DNA of 64,000 nucleotides, taken from NCBI RefSeq assembly GCF_003265705.1, contig NW_020313057.1, positions 5,440,107-5,504,106 of the forward strand, read 5' to 3'. The notes beneath the pieces are model-generated. The model was not told where the DNA came from. It made no database searches and saw nothing but the letters and a program-made list of their open reading frames with translations. Each line of letters starts with the position of its first letter. Position 1 is the stretch's first letter. Both the position numbers and the translations under genes were made by a program. The stretch is from Callorhinus ursinus (Eukaryota; Chordata; Mammalia; Carnivora; Otariidae). Shown here in pieces: positions 44,095 through 55,178 of the stretch.

Positions 44095-44678
44095 ACATTT
44101 GTTTACATTTGATTGTGAATGGTGCCATGTACGGTCTGTAAGTGTGTGCATACGTTTTGATAAATTTTAACTTTTATAATAGATTCGTGTCTATTTTATG
44201 GTAGTAAATGATAAAATAGACTAGTATCTACATATATTTTATACACTCATGACACACCTTTTTCTTAGTTTTTTCAATATATTTCTAGGCTATGCTGTTT
44301 GCGAATTTTTTCAGATTGTCTCAAATCTCCAAAAAGTTATCCAGTATGTTTAGTGAAAAAAATCTGTGTAGGACTGTACAACTCAAACCCATAGTGTCCA
44401 AGGGTCAACTGTAATGTTTTGGCTCTGAACATTTTTGCTTCCATGCTGTGTTTTAGCTGTGTTTTAGAAAAGAGTTAAGATTGTCAGAAACTGATCTTTA
44501 GATATATGAAATATGATAGCTAATAACAGTGGGCAAAGAAAGGTGTGATTCCTTTTGAGATATTTTGTGATATCTGATAGATAATTGTTTTCAGCTGATA
44601 GATAATGGTTTTCCGCTTATATTTAAAATACATATATTTTGCTGCACATATTGACTAAGCTTGAGAAGCTGAAGCCAC

Positions 44679-44932
44679 AGCATCTAGTATTCTTTCTTGT
44701 TTTAAAGATTTTATTTATTTATTTTAGAGAGAGAGAGAACATTCATGCAAGAGTGTGTGTGGGGGAGGAGCAGAGGAGAGGGAGAGAGAGTATCTCAAGC
44801 ATACTCCCTGCCGAGCCCGGAGCTGGACCCGGGGCTCCATTCCAGGACCCTGAGATCAGGGCCTGAGCCAAAATCAAGAGTTGGCCACTTAACCGACTGA
44901 GCCACGTAGGTGCCCCAGCATCTAGTATTCTT
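44679..44932 (-). mobile_element. Older-type Can-SINE (minus) with perfect 16-bp target duplication
   Basis: The body at 44695-44916 is flanked by agcatctagtattctt at 44679-44694 and 44917-44932. It shows the 'ccaaaatcaagagt' variant typical of the older group, yet its target copies are identical. Confidence 0.97.
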
Positions 44933-44979
44933 GACTTAGTTGTTTGTTTGAAGTTTATGATTTACAAAGAATTTCAAGC

Positions 44980-45470
44980 TCTTGGCCAAAAAAGAACTAC
45001 TTAATGAAAAGTTGAGAAATGGCTACTTGTGGCAAACGCCATTCATTGCCCACCCAATATCCACTCTCCCTCAAATCTTTACTAATGACAAGATTTTGAT
45101 TTTGTTTGGAGTGATACAGTGATCAGTTTAAAAAACAAACCACTTAAACTATATTTTCTGAGGTGGAAGTGAAAGGTTGCTGGAGATTTCTGGGAACATT
45201 TTGCTTTCTGAGAGAGTTGTCACCTCTGCTTCCTTGTTACATCTTTTTTTTTCCTTACCTGGAACATGAATGTAATTCCTGGAGTTGTAGCAGCCATGAT
45301 GTGACCATGAGGACAAGAGCAATATGGTGGAAGAGAAAGGTAGAAGTCTGGTCTTTTGTGAAACCAGTGGGACCAGTGAGCCACCTGGTTTTGCACCGTC
45401 CTGATTTACCTCTAGACCTCTTAGTTTATTACTTGTAGTCAAAGCAATCCTCACTAGTATGTATCCAATC
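44980..45470. repeat. Possible ancient LTR-like repeat
   Basis: 'gtagcagccatgatgtgacc' and 'atgaggacaagagcaatatg' then 'tgatttacctctagacctct' and 'agtttattacttgtagtcaa' resemble the end of a known ancient mammalian repeat class. I cannot assign a family or strand. Overlapping frames of 91 and 101 codons are by-products. Confidence 0.35.
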
Positions 45471-45619
45471 TGTTAAAAAATAAGAGGCAAAAGCATATCT
45501 TTTAAATAGCAGAATTTCTTAGCATGCAACTCAAGCCCTGTTACAATCTATTTTGTTTTTTGTTGGGGTTGGGTAGTCTTAATGAGGAGTATCATTTATC
45601 CTAAGTTAAAACACAGATG

Positions 45620-45770
45620 TGGCCATTATAATAGGATGGGAGGAAATCAGAAGACCTGTGATCTAGTTCTACCATTATGTGACTTTAGGCAAGTCAGTGA
45701 ATGTCTCTGTGTCATGATGTTTTCTATCTATCCTATTATGAAGTGTCCTCTAAGATCTCAGAGAGCACTG
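45620..45770 (+). mobile_element. MIR SINE fragment
   Basis: 'agacctgtgatctagttcta' then 'ccattatgtgactttaggca' and 'agtcagtgaatgtctctgtg' match the MIR core in sense. Confidence 0.65.
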
Positions 45771-45780
45771 ACATTCATAT

Positions 45781-46005
45781 TCTGTTACTTTTCTTTTTTT
45801 TTTTAAGATTTTATTTATTTATTTGACAGAGAGAGACACAGCAAGAGAGGGAACACAAGCAGGGGAGTGGGAGAGGGAGAAGCAGGCTCCCTGCTAAGCA
45901 GAGAGCCACATACGGGGCTGATCCCAGGACCCTGAGATCATGACCTGAGCTGAAGGCAGATGCTTAATGACTGAGCCACCCAGGCTTCCCTCTGTTACTT
46001 TTCTT
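45781..46005 (-). mobile_element. Can-SINE (minus) with perfect 15-bp target duplication
   Basis: The body at 45796-45990 is flanked by tctgttacttttctt at 45781-45795 and 45991-46005. Confidence 0.97.
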
Positions 46006-46234
46006 AAGGCCATTTTTCCCCTATGGTAACCTCTTAGCTTAAAATAGCAGATTCATAATGCCTACCTGGCTATCTTCACTCTTTCCACACACATACATAG
46101 TAAATTGGGTTGCAGAAGTCTTAGAAAGTTGTGTAATTGGCTTAAGTGTAAAAAGCCTTCAGAGATTTTTCACAATTTACTGCTATGTTGATACACAGTA
46201 ATGTGAGTGATTTAATAAAGAGAAAGGCAGCACA

Positions 46235-46500
46235 GAAGAGGCTAATTGAGATCATGGACTATATTCAGGTAGATTGGGGTCTCAACCCTGCAGTTGCTTC
46301 GTACTTATTAGCTGTGTGACCTTTGGCAAGTTACCTAACGTCCCTGTGCATCGGATTCTTTATCTGAAGTAGGGATGATAATACGATGTAGTTCATAAGA
46401 GTGTTGTGAGGATTGAAATGAGGATTGATATAAGGGACCTGCACAGTGGCTGGCATGTAGTGAGAGCTCAATGTAAGCTGCTGTTAATGTTTTTGTTGGT
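46235..46500 (+). mobile_element. MIR SINE, nearly full length
   Basis: 'ttattagctgtgtgaccttt' then 'ggcaagttacctaacgtccc', 'gtgttgtgaggattgaaatg' and 'gcacagtggctggcatgtag' follow MIR from core to 3' end. Confidence 0.85.
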
Positions 46501-46891
46501 TCTCTTATTATTACTGTCATTCTTATTGCCATTGATACTGCACTCCTGATATGTTATTTGGCTACTAACTTGCTTATAGGTGTTTGTGTCCAGGACAGAA
46601 CACAGGGTTCTTTGTGACAGTGGTTGGACTCAGTATAGTGATGTTTAATGTTTATCACAGTTTCATTTCATTTATACTTGGAAAACTTTAAGCAGTGCAT
46701 TTATTCTTTAAATTTAGAAATGTAATATTTGAAGTCAAAATTGTGTGTGTTTGTGTGCTGTGGGCAAAGTTAATGTGCTGTGGGCAAAGTTAATAATAAA
46801 ATAAAAATTTTTGATAAAAATTTTATCAAAACTTTGTGTTAAGGAAGTATATTTCTCTGTGCAGATCTTAATTAATAACCCGCTTAGTTTT
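46501..46891. other. Unique sequence with a small tandem duplication and palindrome
   Basis: A 20-base unit TGTGCTGTGGGCAAAGTTAA occurs twice without interruption at 46754-46793. A 23-base palindrome (11 + 1 + 11) lies at 46809-46831. Confidence 0.85.
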
Positions 46892-47098
46892 AGGGTGCAT
46901 GGGTGGCTCAGTTGGTTAAGGGACTGCCTTTGGCTCAGGTCATGATCCTGGAGTCCCAGAATCGAGTCCCGTGTCGGGCTCCCTGCTCAGCAGGGAGTCT
47001 ACTTCTCCCTCTGACCCTCCCCCCCTCATGTACTCTCTCTCTCTCTCTCTCTCATTCTCACTCTCTCAAAATAAATAAATAAATCTTTTAAAAAAAAA
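46892..47098 (+). mobile_element. Can-SINE (plus)
   Basis: The head 'agggtgcatgggtggctcag' is followed by the 'ccctctgaccctcc' variant and an A-rich tail. Short similar flanks (gcttagtttta / gtactgtttta) suggest a diverged target duplication. It is first of four same-direction copies within 1.7 kb. Confidence 0.94.
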
Positions 47099-47263
47099 GG
47101 TACTGTTTTAAAGAAAAATGGGTCCATTTTATTGTTCATTGGTCCAGTGTGTCATTGTCTTAACTGTGGTGAAGAGTTTTGGAAATAATGCAGTGAATTT
47201 TGCAATCACTCATTGCTTGAAACTCTACATTATTTGAAAAGTTTTCTTTAGGTTGTTTAACTT

Positions 47264-47487
47264 AAAATTGAATGCAGTGAGGGGCGCTTGGGTGGCTCAG
47301 ATGGTTAAGCGTCTGCCTTCTGCTCGGGTCATGATCCCAGGGTCCTGGGATCGAGTCCCGCATCGGGCTCCCTGCTTCTTGGGAGCCTGCTTCTCCCTCT
47401 GCCTCTCTCTCTCTCTCTGTGTGTGTGTCTCTCATGAATAAATAAATAAAATCTTTAAAAAAAATTAAAAAAAAATTGAATGCAGTG
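47264..47487 (+). mobile_element. Can-SINE (plus) with perfect 16-bp target duplication
   Basis: The body at 47280-47471 is flanked by aaaattgaatgcagtg at 47264-47279 and 47472-47487. The 3' half ('ccctctgcctctctctctct' then GT and 'catgaataaataaataaaat') differs from the other copies and approaches the dog SINEC_Cf plan. Confidence 0.97.
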
Positions 47488-47602
47488 GACATCCCGAGGA
47501 ACATTCCTTTCTTCTTGTCAGTAAGGCTGTACTCTGTAGTAATTAAGAGCGTCATCTGAACTCTATCCAGCATGGTACACTAGCCACTAATGCATGGTTA
47601 TT

Positions 47603-47820
47603 TAAACTTCAACAAGGCGCCTGGGTGGCTCAGTCGTTAAGCGTCTGCCTTCGGCTCAGGTCATGAGCCCAGGGTCCTGGGATCGAGTCCCGCATCGGGC
47701 TCCCTGCTCGGCGGGAGGCCTGCTTCTCCCTCCCCCACTGCCCCTGCTTGTGTTCCTGCCTTCCTCTCTCTCTCTGTGTTAAATAAATAAAATCTTTAAA
47801 AAAAAAATAAACTTCAACAA
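47603..47820 (+). mobile_element. Can-SINE (plus) with perfect 13-bp target duplication
   Basis: The body at 47616-47807 is flanked by taaacttcaacaa at 47603-47615 and 47808-47820. The head lacks the leading G bases and starts GGCGCCTGGG. Confidence 0.97.
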
Positions 47821-47934
47821 CTCAGTAACTTAAATAGAAAATTAAGGAAAATAAAAAATTCAGTTCCTCAGTCATGCTAGCCACATCGTAGGCACCTCAG
47901 TAGCCACGTTGCAAAAGTCCTGTTGGACACCACT

Positions 47935-48175
47935 GGATAGATTGTGTAGCCAGACCGCCTGGGCATTCATGTCTTGAATCCACTACTTTCTAGTTATGTG
48001 ACCTTGGGCAAGTTACTTAATTTCTCTGTGCCTCAGTCTCCTCATATGTAAACTTGGATTAATAACAGCAGACAAAAGTTCTTAGAAGGTTGTTAATGGG
48101 GATTAAATGAATCAACATTTGTAAAGTGCTTAGAACAGCCCCTGGCACATAGTAACTATGTGTTTGTTAAACAAA
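47935..48175 (+). mobile_element. MIR SINE, nearly full length
   Basis: 'ttatgtgaccttgggcaagt' then 'tacttaatttctctgtgcct', 'agaaggttgttaatggggat' and 'agaacagcccctggcacata' follow MIR in sense. Confidence 0.92.
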
Positions 48176-48362
48176 TGTGTATGGTGTGTTCAGATTTATC
48201 ACACTTTATAGTTACTAATGTGTAGTGATTATATTTTTGTCCCTGATGTATTTTTTCATTGCGCGTTAGAGAAAAAAGTTTATTCCAACCTGTTTGGGTG
48301 CATTTTTCATTTTTATATTGGACCACTGTTTTGAATAATGTTTCTGTCACGCATTTTAGCTT

Positions 48363-48583
48363 AAAAATTCATCGTGAGGGGCGCCTGAGTGGCTCAGTCG
48401 TTGAGCGTCTGCCATCGGCTCAGGTCATGATCCCGGGGTCCTGGGATCGAGCCCCGCATCGGGCTCCCTGCTCAGCAGGAAGCCTGCTTCTCCCTCTCCC
48501 GCTCCCCCTGCTTGTGTTCCCTCTCTCCCTATGTCTCTCTCTGTCAAATAAATAAAATCTTTAAAAAAAAAAATTCATCGTGA
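48363..48583 (+). mobile_element. Can-SINE (plus) with perfect 15-bp target duplication
   Basis: The body at 48378-48568 is flanked by aaaaattcatcgtga at 48363-48377 and 48569-48583. It is the 'ctcccgctccccctgcttgt' variant. Confidence 0.97.
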
Positions 48584-48764
48584 GTGTTCTTTGCTCTCAG
48601 GGTGAAGCATAGTCTGCTTTGTTAGGCGTTTTGGGAGTTCCACCCTGCCTATCCCAACTCATTTTTCACTACCATCAATTCTAGCTATTTGTTCCATTTT
48701 TTGAGTTAATTGCTGCCTTAGTTGTTAAAAATACTTAATGTGATGGTTTCCCTCTTGCAATGGT

Positions 48765-48840
48765 ATATAAGCTGTGCCAGAATGTGTAGTGCTAGGATCT
48801 GTGCATTCAGTAAATGCTCGGAGTATGCTTGTTGAATAAA
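48765..48840 (+). mobile_element. L2 LINE 3' end
   Basis: 'ggatctgtgcattcagtaaa' then 'tgctcggagtatgcttgttg' and 'aataaaag' match the L2 terminus. Confidence 0.55.
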
Positions 48841-49869
48841 AGAATCTTCAGATTTTTGAAATGCAGTCAGTATTCCTATTAATATCAAAACACATTTGTT
48901 CAAGTAGTCTCTGAAGTAAAGGGAATTCAAAACCCATTCTACCATCTGTGATGTCAGTATCTGAAATGTGCTCCATCGCCCAAGACTCTACCACTTGTCT
49001 ATATTTGTCTCAGTGGGGAGGGGTCTGGGTAATAGTTCTTGTCACTGTAGGTCACTACCCTACAATATGGTGACATATAAAGCACCCTTTGGTGACACAT
49101 TTGGTGATTTTCTGGATGATACATTCTTAAAGGATGCTGATTTTATCTTGGTTTCCTTACTTCTTTAAATGATCTTCCACACTCTTTGGTCTGCTGCTTG
49201 TTTTTTCTGTGTTTTTCCTGATTACACTCAAGTGCTTATCACAGGGATTTAACAAAAGGGGGGGGGGAAATCAAAAGGAAAAAAATACCATTTCATGTAA
49301 CAAGTAAAACTTAGTTTTTTTTTTATAATAATGACATCTAGGTATAATTTAGGTTATTTTTCACTTTAAACAGGTTATTATCTCCATTAAGAGGAAAAAA
49401 GTGTAAAAACTTGAATGTAAACTTCTGCCGTAGAATGGTGTATGCCCGTGATGTAAGATCGTGCAGAATCTCTGTGTGTTACTACAAGTTGCGTCATGTT
49501 GAAAGAATAGCAGTGGCAAATCCATGATTATCTATGGATTGGTGCATTTTGGGTTGCATGTACTATCACAAATACACGTTGTGCAAGTCACCATGTATTG
49601 TATGTTATATGATGGAGAAAAGAGCGATTATTATAAAACTAGTGATGTGAGTCCAATTTATATGTGGTCTTGCAGTGTAATTGGAGGTTCTCAGACATCT
49701 TCTCTAAGACATTCGGTGTCCTCTGTTGCTTTCTTAGGTTTTTTAGAGATGGCGTGGGGGGTAGTTGGGGACTGGTAAGACAGAGGTACTGAGCTCCACC
49801 TGACAATGATTTAGATAACTCTTTGCATGTATCTCTGCTTATTCTCCTATAACATATGTTCTCATGCTT
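48841..49869. other. Unique sequence
   Basis: No repeat recognised, apart from a 10-base G run at 49258-49267. An 84-codon plus frame at 49524-49778 has no recognised features. Confidence 0.4.
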
Positions 49870-49945
49870 ACTTTTTAAAGTGCTGTGCCTTTATTAAGCT
49901 GTGAGCTTCGTGAGGGTAAGGACCACAATCCATTCATTGTTTTGG
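49870..49945 (+). mobile_element. L2 LINE 3' region
   Basis: 'ttattaagctgtgagcttcg' then 'tgagggtaaggaccacaatc' is the typical L2 phrase near its 3' end. Confidence 0.6.
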
Positions 49946-50522
49946 AGAAGAGTTAATTCTGAGGAATGCAGTGGTTCATGAACTTGCCTGGTATTTGTTT
50001 CTCTATAGCTTATTAGCAAAGTGATGAGTGCACATATGGATAAGAGGTAATTGGGATATTTAATCAGGTACCTAATGACTGAGAGGATTGATTCTTACTT
50101 TATATTATTTTATTACTGAAACAGACTGCCCAGTAGATATTATAAACATTCTCTGGAGAACAATTAGGTTTGCAATGAGTTGTTTTACTTAGAATGCTTC
50201 TTGGAATTAAATGTTTATTTGCACCACTATCTTGATATAATCTAAATGTAATTTAAAAGTACTGCAGTGTCTTCGTTCAGATAACTTGTTACCCTTTAAA
50301 AATGGGCTGCTCGAGTATAGTTTCTCTTCCATTTGGCAGACACCAGATGCCGTAATTAATGAAGGTCATTATGCTTCTTAGTCATGGCAAGCTTTTAATG
50401 ACTATTACCTGAACATCTGTTAGTTTCATCACTGCGTTTACCAAAAACATCCAACACAGTATAGATGCTGTCCTTTGGAAATCTGACTCGGGCTAACCTA
50501 AATTACTGTTTAACATTTTAAT
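49946..50522. other. Unique sequence
   Basis: I see no repeat, exon or RNA gene here. Confidence 0.45.
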
Positions 50523-50758
50523 ATTTTTTAAATTTTAAATCTTTATTTTTTTAAGATTTTTATTTATTTATTTTGAGAGAGAGAGAATGAGAGATAGAGA
50601 GCACGAGAGGGAAGAGGGTCAGAGGGAGAAGCAGACTCCCTGCTGAGCAGGGAGCCCGATGTGGGACTCAATCCCGGGACTCCAGGATCATGACCTGAGC
50701 CGAAAGCAGTCGTTTAACCAACTGAGCCACCCAGGCACCCATTTTTTAAATTTTAAAT
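50523..50758 (-). mobile_element. Can-SINE (minus) with perfect 18-bp target duplication
   Basis: The body at 50541-50740 is flanked by attttttaaattttaaat at 50523-50540 and 50741-50758. It is the 'gagggtcagaggga' variant. Confidence 0.97.
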
Positions 50759-51067
50759 AATTATGAGAAAGCTCTTATCTTTCTGTAAAGTGAACAATCA
50801 AAAATGTCAATGAAACACTTTTGGAATGGTTATACTTGATAAGTCTGGCATCCTGTGGGCTGAATTCTCAGTGTCTAGGAATTGTTTGTGCAGAATTGGG
50901 TGGGGGGAGCCATGACTTTCTCATGCATTCTGCTTATCCTCTGAAACCTTGACTGGAAATGTGGGGTTTGGAGTGGAGCTGAAAGGAAAGAGGAGTTCGT
51001 CCAGACTCTGCTGGGAGAAAGTTGAAGAGTGAGAGAGGGTATATTGATTATGGGGTTTTCCAAAAAT
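50759..51067. other. Unique sequence
   Basis: No repeat recognised. A 66-codon minus frame at 50875-51075 has no recognised features. Confidence 0.4.
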
Positions 51068-51290
51068 AGGACCAAGTATTTTTTTTTTTAAGATTTTATT
51101 TATTTATTTGTGAGAGAGAGAGGATGAGAGATAGAGAGCACGAGAGGGAAGAGGGTCAGAGGGAGAAGCAGACTCCCTGGCAGGGAGTCCGATGTGGGAC
51201 TCGATCCCGGGACTCCAGGATCATGACCTGAGCCGAAGGCAGTCGCTTAACCAACTGAGCCACCCAGGCGCCCAGGACCAAGTATTTTTT
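51068..51290 (-). mobile_element. Can-SINE (minus) with perfect 17-bp target duplication
   Basis: The body at 51085-51273 is flanked by aggaccaagtatttttt at 51068-51084 and 51274-51290. It has a small deletion where others read 'ctgctgagcagggagcccg'. Confidence 0.97.
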
Positions 51291-51299
51291 AAATTTTGA

Positions 51300-51715
51300 A
51301 ACAATTACAGTGCTTGATTTGGCATATACTACAATTGAAATAATTACAGAGTCACGGCAAGTAGCAAAACATCATACTGAGAGGTCCCATGTACCCTTCA
51401 CCCAGTTTCCCCCCCATGGGAGTATGTTACAGATCTGTAGTTAAATATGAAAACCAGGATATTGACATTGTTGTGACTTAACAGATTTTATTCACATTTC
51501 ACCAGTTCTGCATGCATTGTGCATGTATTGTGTAGTTTATGCAGTTATCACATATATGGATTCGTGTAACCACCAAGCTTAAAATCAGGCAGAATGGCTG
51601 AAAGTCCAGGGAGGGTGCACTCTGCAGGGTAGTTACAGTGGTAGAGTGATGCCTTGAGTAACTCAGCTCTTCATTTTTCTCCTCAGTCACACTCAGTCTT
51701 TGTCCTGATGTTTAC
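51300..51715 (-). mobile_element. Old L1M 3' UTR fragment (antisense)
   Basis: 'tgaaataattacagagtcac', 'gtcccatgtacccttcaccc', 'ggatattgacattgttgtga' and 'ttcacatttcaccagttctg' follow antisense L1M order. Confidence 0.8.
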
Positions 51716-51871
51716 AAGATAGCTGCTGCATCTCCATCCTTAGGTCCAAGAGCCAACCAGAAGAAAAAGGAAAAGGGGAAATCCAGAACAGGTGTCACCT
51801 GTATAAAGAAGGCATAAGCGTTTCCTTAAACCACCAGCTAGAACTGTATCACATGGCTATAAGGTGGCCTA

Positions 51872-51915
51872 AGTAGCAAGTATTTTTTTTTTTAAGATTA
51901 TTTATTTATTTATTT

Positions 51916-51963
<48 letters not shown>

Positions 51964-51979
51964 GTAGCAAGTATTTTTT
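51872..51979 (-). mobile_element. 5'-truncated Can-SINE with 17-bp target duplication
   Basis: agtagcaagtatttttt occurs at 51872-51888 and 51963-51979. Between them is only the A-tail side of the SINE, 'aagattatttatttatttat' then 'ttgacag' and a long (GA)n run to about 51960. The tRNA-derived head is absent. The target copies prove that it inserted in truncated form and was not cut later. Confidence 0.93.
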
Positions 51980-52426
51980 AACTTGAAACATTCTTGCTGA
52001 AAAGGTTTGGGGTTCTGTTGGAAAGGGAGATGTAGGAGTATTGGATGGGCAACTAGCAATGTTTGTTGGAGAATGCAGATTTCAACAGCAGTGAAATATG
52101 TGTGCCTAAGACTGGCTAAAATTAAAAAATATGTATAATGTTCAGTGTGATGAAAGAGGTACTGACATATTGTTTGGTATACTTTTTTGGTGGACAGTTG
52201 TGGTATTCTTTATCAAAATTAAAAATTGTCTTTCTTCTGGCCCATCATTTCAAATCTGTGATTCTGTTTTGTAGAACACACTGTTCCTGCATGTGTACAT
52301 AAAGATCTTCACTGTGGCATTGTTTATATAATATGAAAACATCTGAAATTATCTGAATAACTATCAGGAGAAAGATTAGCACATAAAGATATATCCATTC
52401 AGTGGAGTACAGTACAGCCAACCATT
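51980..52426. other. Unique sequence
   Basis: I see no repeat, exon or RNA gene here. Confidence 0.4.
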
Positions 52427-52656
52427 AAAAATAATAAGCTTGAGGGGTGCCTGGGCGGTGCAGTTGGTTAAACGACCAACTCTTGGTTTCGGCTCAGGTC
52501 GTGATCTCAGGGTTGTGAGATCAAGCCCTGCATTGGGCTCCCTTCTCAGTGGGGAGTCTGCTTGGGATTCTCTCTCCCTCTGCCCTTCCCCTTGCTCATG
52601 CTTATGTGCGTGGGTTCTCTAAAATAGATAAATCTTTAAAAAAATAATAAGCTTGA
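52427..52656 (+). mobile_element. Older-type Can-SINE (plus) with perfect 17-bp target duplication
   Basis: The body at 52444-52639 is flanked by aaaaataataagcttga at 52427-52443 and 52640-52656. It has the older middle 'aactcttggtttcggctcag' and 'tctcagggttgtgagatcaa'. Confidence 0.97.
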
Positions 52657-53775
52657 TTTGTATGAACAGACCTGGAAAATAGCCATGAGATATAGTGAGT
52701 AGAAAAAAATTACAGAACAGTGTGCATAGTTTGGTTCTATTGCCTGCCCTCTAGTATGTATGTATGTGTTTATGTATGTGTTCTCCTGCATGAGTGCATG
52801 TGTGAGTGTGTATGGTATGATTATATCTGTTTTGGAATAGCCGGAAGAAAACGGTTTTATAGAAACACACCAAAAACAGTTAACGTTGGGAAGTGGGTTC
52901 GGGAAGGCAGTATGTGGGAAAGAGAGTTCATTTTCTTTATACCCATCGGTATTGTCTGAATATTTTATAAGTATGTAATAACTGTTCATTTAGGAAATGA
53001 AGTGTTCTATAATTTTTTTTTTTTTGAGTGCTTGAAGCACAAACTTTTGTATTTTAACTTTCTGGATGAAACGACTTAAATTTTTATTTTGCCAATCTTA
53101 TGCCATAGAGTGTACTAAATATTTTTTTCTGAGTAACTCAGGGCCTAATGAGATATTTAGGGCTGCTGAATATACTCCAAATAGATTTAGATTAAATGCT
53201 TTTTAAATCTTCCTTATAAATTTTTTAACTTTCTGAACTCTTAGGCAGTTACTTGTACATTATCAGTGTGTCTGCCTCTAATAGCCCTTCCTATTTCTGA
53301 TTTTCTGCTTTAATCTTCTTTGACTTGGGAATGAAGCAACCATCATGGTTTTAACTATGTCTAAAAATAGTTCTGAATAAAAACGGGATAAATTAGTTCT
53401 GAATGAAAGTTTTGGAGGGATGTTCTAAGAATGTACCTGAACTTTATTGTTTGAACACCTGTTTTTTAGAGGCCTTTTTTCTTCTTTGGTTAGCTGTGTT
53501 TTATTTGTGGGAGCTTGGTGTGTGAAGATTGCTGTATCTCTAGGGATCTTTCACAAACAGATAACCCAACAGTGTCCTCTCCCATTTGGAGAAACATACT
53601 TTAGTAGTAAGGAAAAGGGCATAGGAGGTTTTAGGCCGGGGTTGTATAAGAAAACAAACAAACAAACAAACCCTGAACCTTCAAATATTTGCATTTTCTT
53701 TTTGTTCCTTAATGATAAGATGGTTCTTCCCTTCGTTGCCAAGTTCATAATTAACCTTTGTAATGTGTTGAGAGC
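52657..53775. other. Unique sequence
   Basis: Contains a short TGTA-rich stretch (52756-52780) and otherwise nothing recognised. A 125-codon plus frame at 53447-53824 runs into a MIR and has no recognised domain. Confidence 0.4.
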
Positions 53776-54005
53776 CTATAAGTCAACTGGGGTTCGAATC
53801 TTGGCACTGTCATGTACTAGCTGAGTGACCTTTCTGATCCTCAGTTTTCTTACATGGTAAAGTCTATTTTACTTACTGTCAGTACGTATTTTATAATTGC
53901 CTAGGTGACACACTCAGATTGCTGATTGCTGTGAACATTAAGGGGAGATAGTTTATGGGATGTATCTGGTACACAGTGAGAACTCAAATAGTGACTGTTC
54001 TTGTG
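53776..54005 (+). mobile_element. MIR SINE
   Basis: 'actggggttcgaatcttggc' then 'actgtcatgtactagctgag' and 'gtacacagtgagaactcaaa' follow MIR in sense, including its tRNA-like part. Confidence 0.85.
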
Positions 54006-54224
54006 TGGGATAATATGAAATTTGAGATTTGCATAATATATTGTGCTTTTTGGGAACAAAACAAGACTTTTTCATTTTATTTTTAGAAAATTATCCTTAG
54101 TGCAGAAAACTTGGACAACACAGAACACACAGGGAAAGATTTTTTTTGGAGATCCTTTAATTTCCTCACAGGAAAGATCTTTGTTAATCATTCCAGCCTT
54201 TTTTCCATGTGCAACTACTAACTT

Positions 54225-54360
54225 GCTTTATAGACTAGATCCTGAATCCTTAAAACAACCTTGCATGGTATGGTGGTGTCTCAGTTTTACAAATAAGGGA
54301 AATGAGGTTGAGAGAGGTTAAGATCAAGTTGCTGATAAGTGGTAGAGCTTGTGTTCATAA
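54225..54360 (-). mobile_element. MIR SINE (antisense)
   Basis: 'gtctcagttttacaaataag' then 'ggaaatgaggttgagagagg' and 'gctgataagtggtagagctt' match the antisense MIR core. Confidence 0.8.
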
Positions 54361-55178
54361 TTACGACTAACGCGCCACTGGAGTGACACAGGGCTCTCCT
54401 CCCCATCTAGCTGAAAGCAGTCCTGTCTCTGTAATCAGCTTATAGCAGTTTGTGTTTATAAGATGTTTAGGTTTACTTTGTGATTGCCCAAGAAAACAAA
54501 GAAGCTTTGGGCTTAATGCATTGTTTTCCCATATATTATTGTAATATAATGTTGCTTAGATGATATGCATGTTTGGAGCTGCAAAAATGTTAATTGTAAT
54601 AATGGAGATAGAAATGAGACTTTGTACTCTCCCAAAGCTATAGAAAGTCTTATTACTATGGTGCTTGGAAAGCACTATGTATATACCTAAGATGTTGAAT
54701 TACTGAATGGTTTGGAAAATGATTTTAAAGTTGATGTTTTATTGTACTCAAAAAATGATTAAGTTATATATTTTTTTTGATGTTTTTGAATTTCTAATTT
54801 TCCTTTTCATGTATCTTCAGGGTAAGAAGTAGAAATTGTTATTTGGGCTAGTAAATATTGTCTTCAATTTAAACAACTTAAAGCATTTACACACTTGTTT
54901 GTAATACTCAGAAGCCCACCTAGTTTGTATATTATATTATATATTCTGCCTGACTTGTACTTTAGGTGTACACACACATACATATACACACGCACAAATC
55001 TGTTTCCTTACGGGAACTTACCTACATTGCTACACTTGGACCTTTAGCTTAGAGAATCTGGCAGTCTGTTATTTCTAGTATTTTGAAGATTGTACTGTCA
55101 TTATTATAGAAGTCTGTAACCAAGCTTGACTTAATGGCTTGCATTGCTTTTTTAATGATTTTTTGTTCAGAAGTAGGG
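54361..55178. other. Unique AT-rich sequence
   Basis: A short CA-rich run near 54969-54992; nothing else recognised. Confidence 0.45.

Larger units (their letters stand above)
40655..44411 (-). mobile_element. Tigger-class DNA transposon, near full length, two SINEs inside
   Basis: The ends are inverted repeats: left 'agttgacccttgaaca' and right 'tgtccaagggtcaactg', with TA after the right end (44412-44413) and a decayed AA before the left. Subterminal sequence is shared with the MITE at 19058. The transposase remnant runs on the minus strand from about 43650 to 41690. Without its two SINEs the element is about 3.3 kb. I did not fix the subfamily (Tigger1/2-like). It was active before the carnivore-specific SINEs arrived, as they sit inside it. 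Confidence 0.92.
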
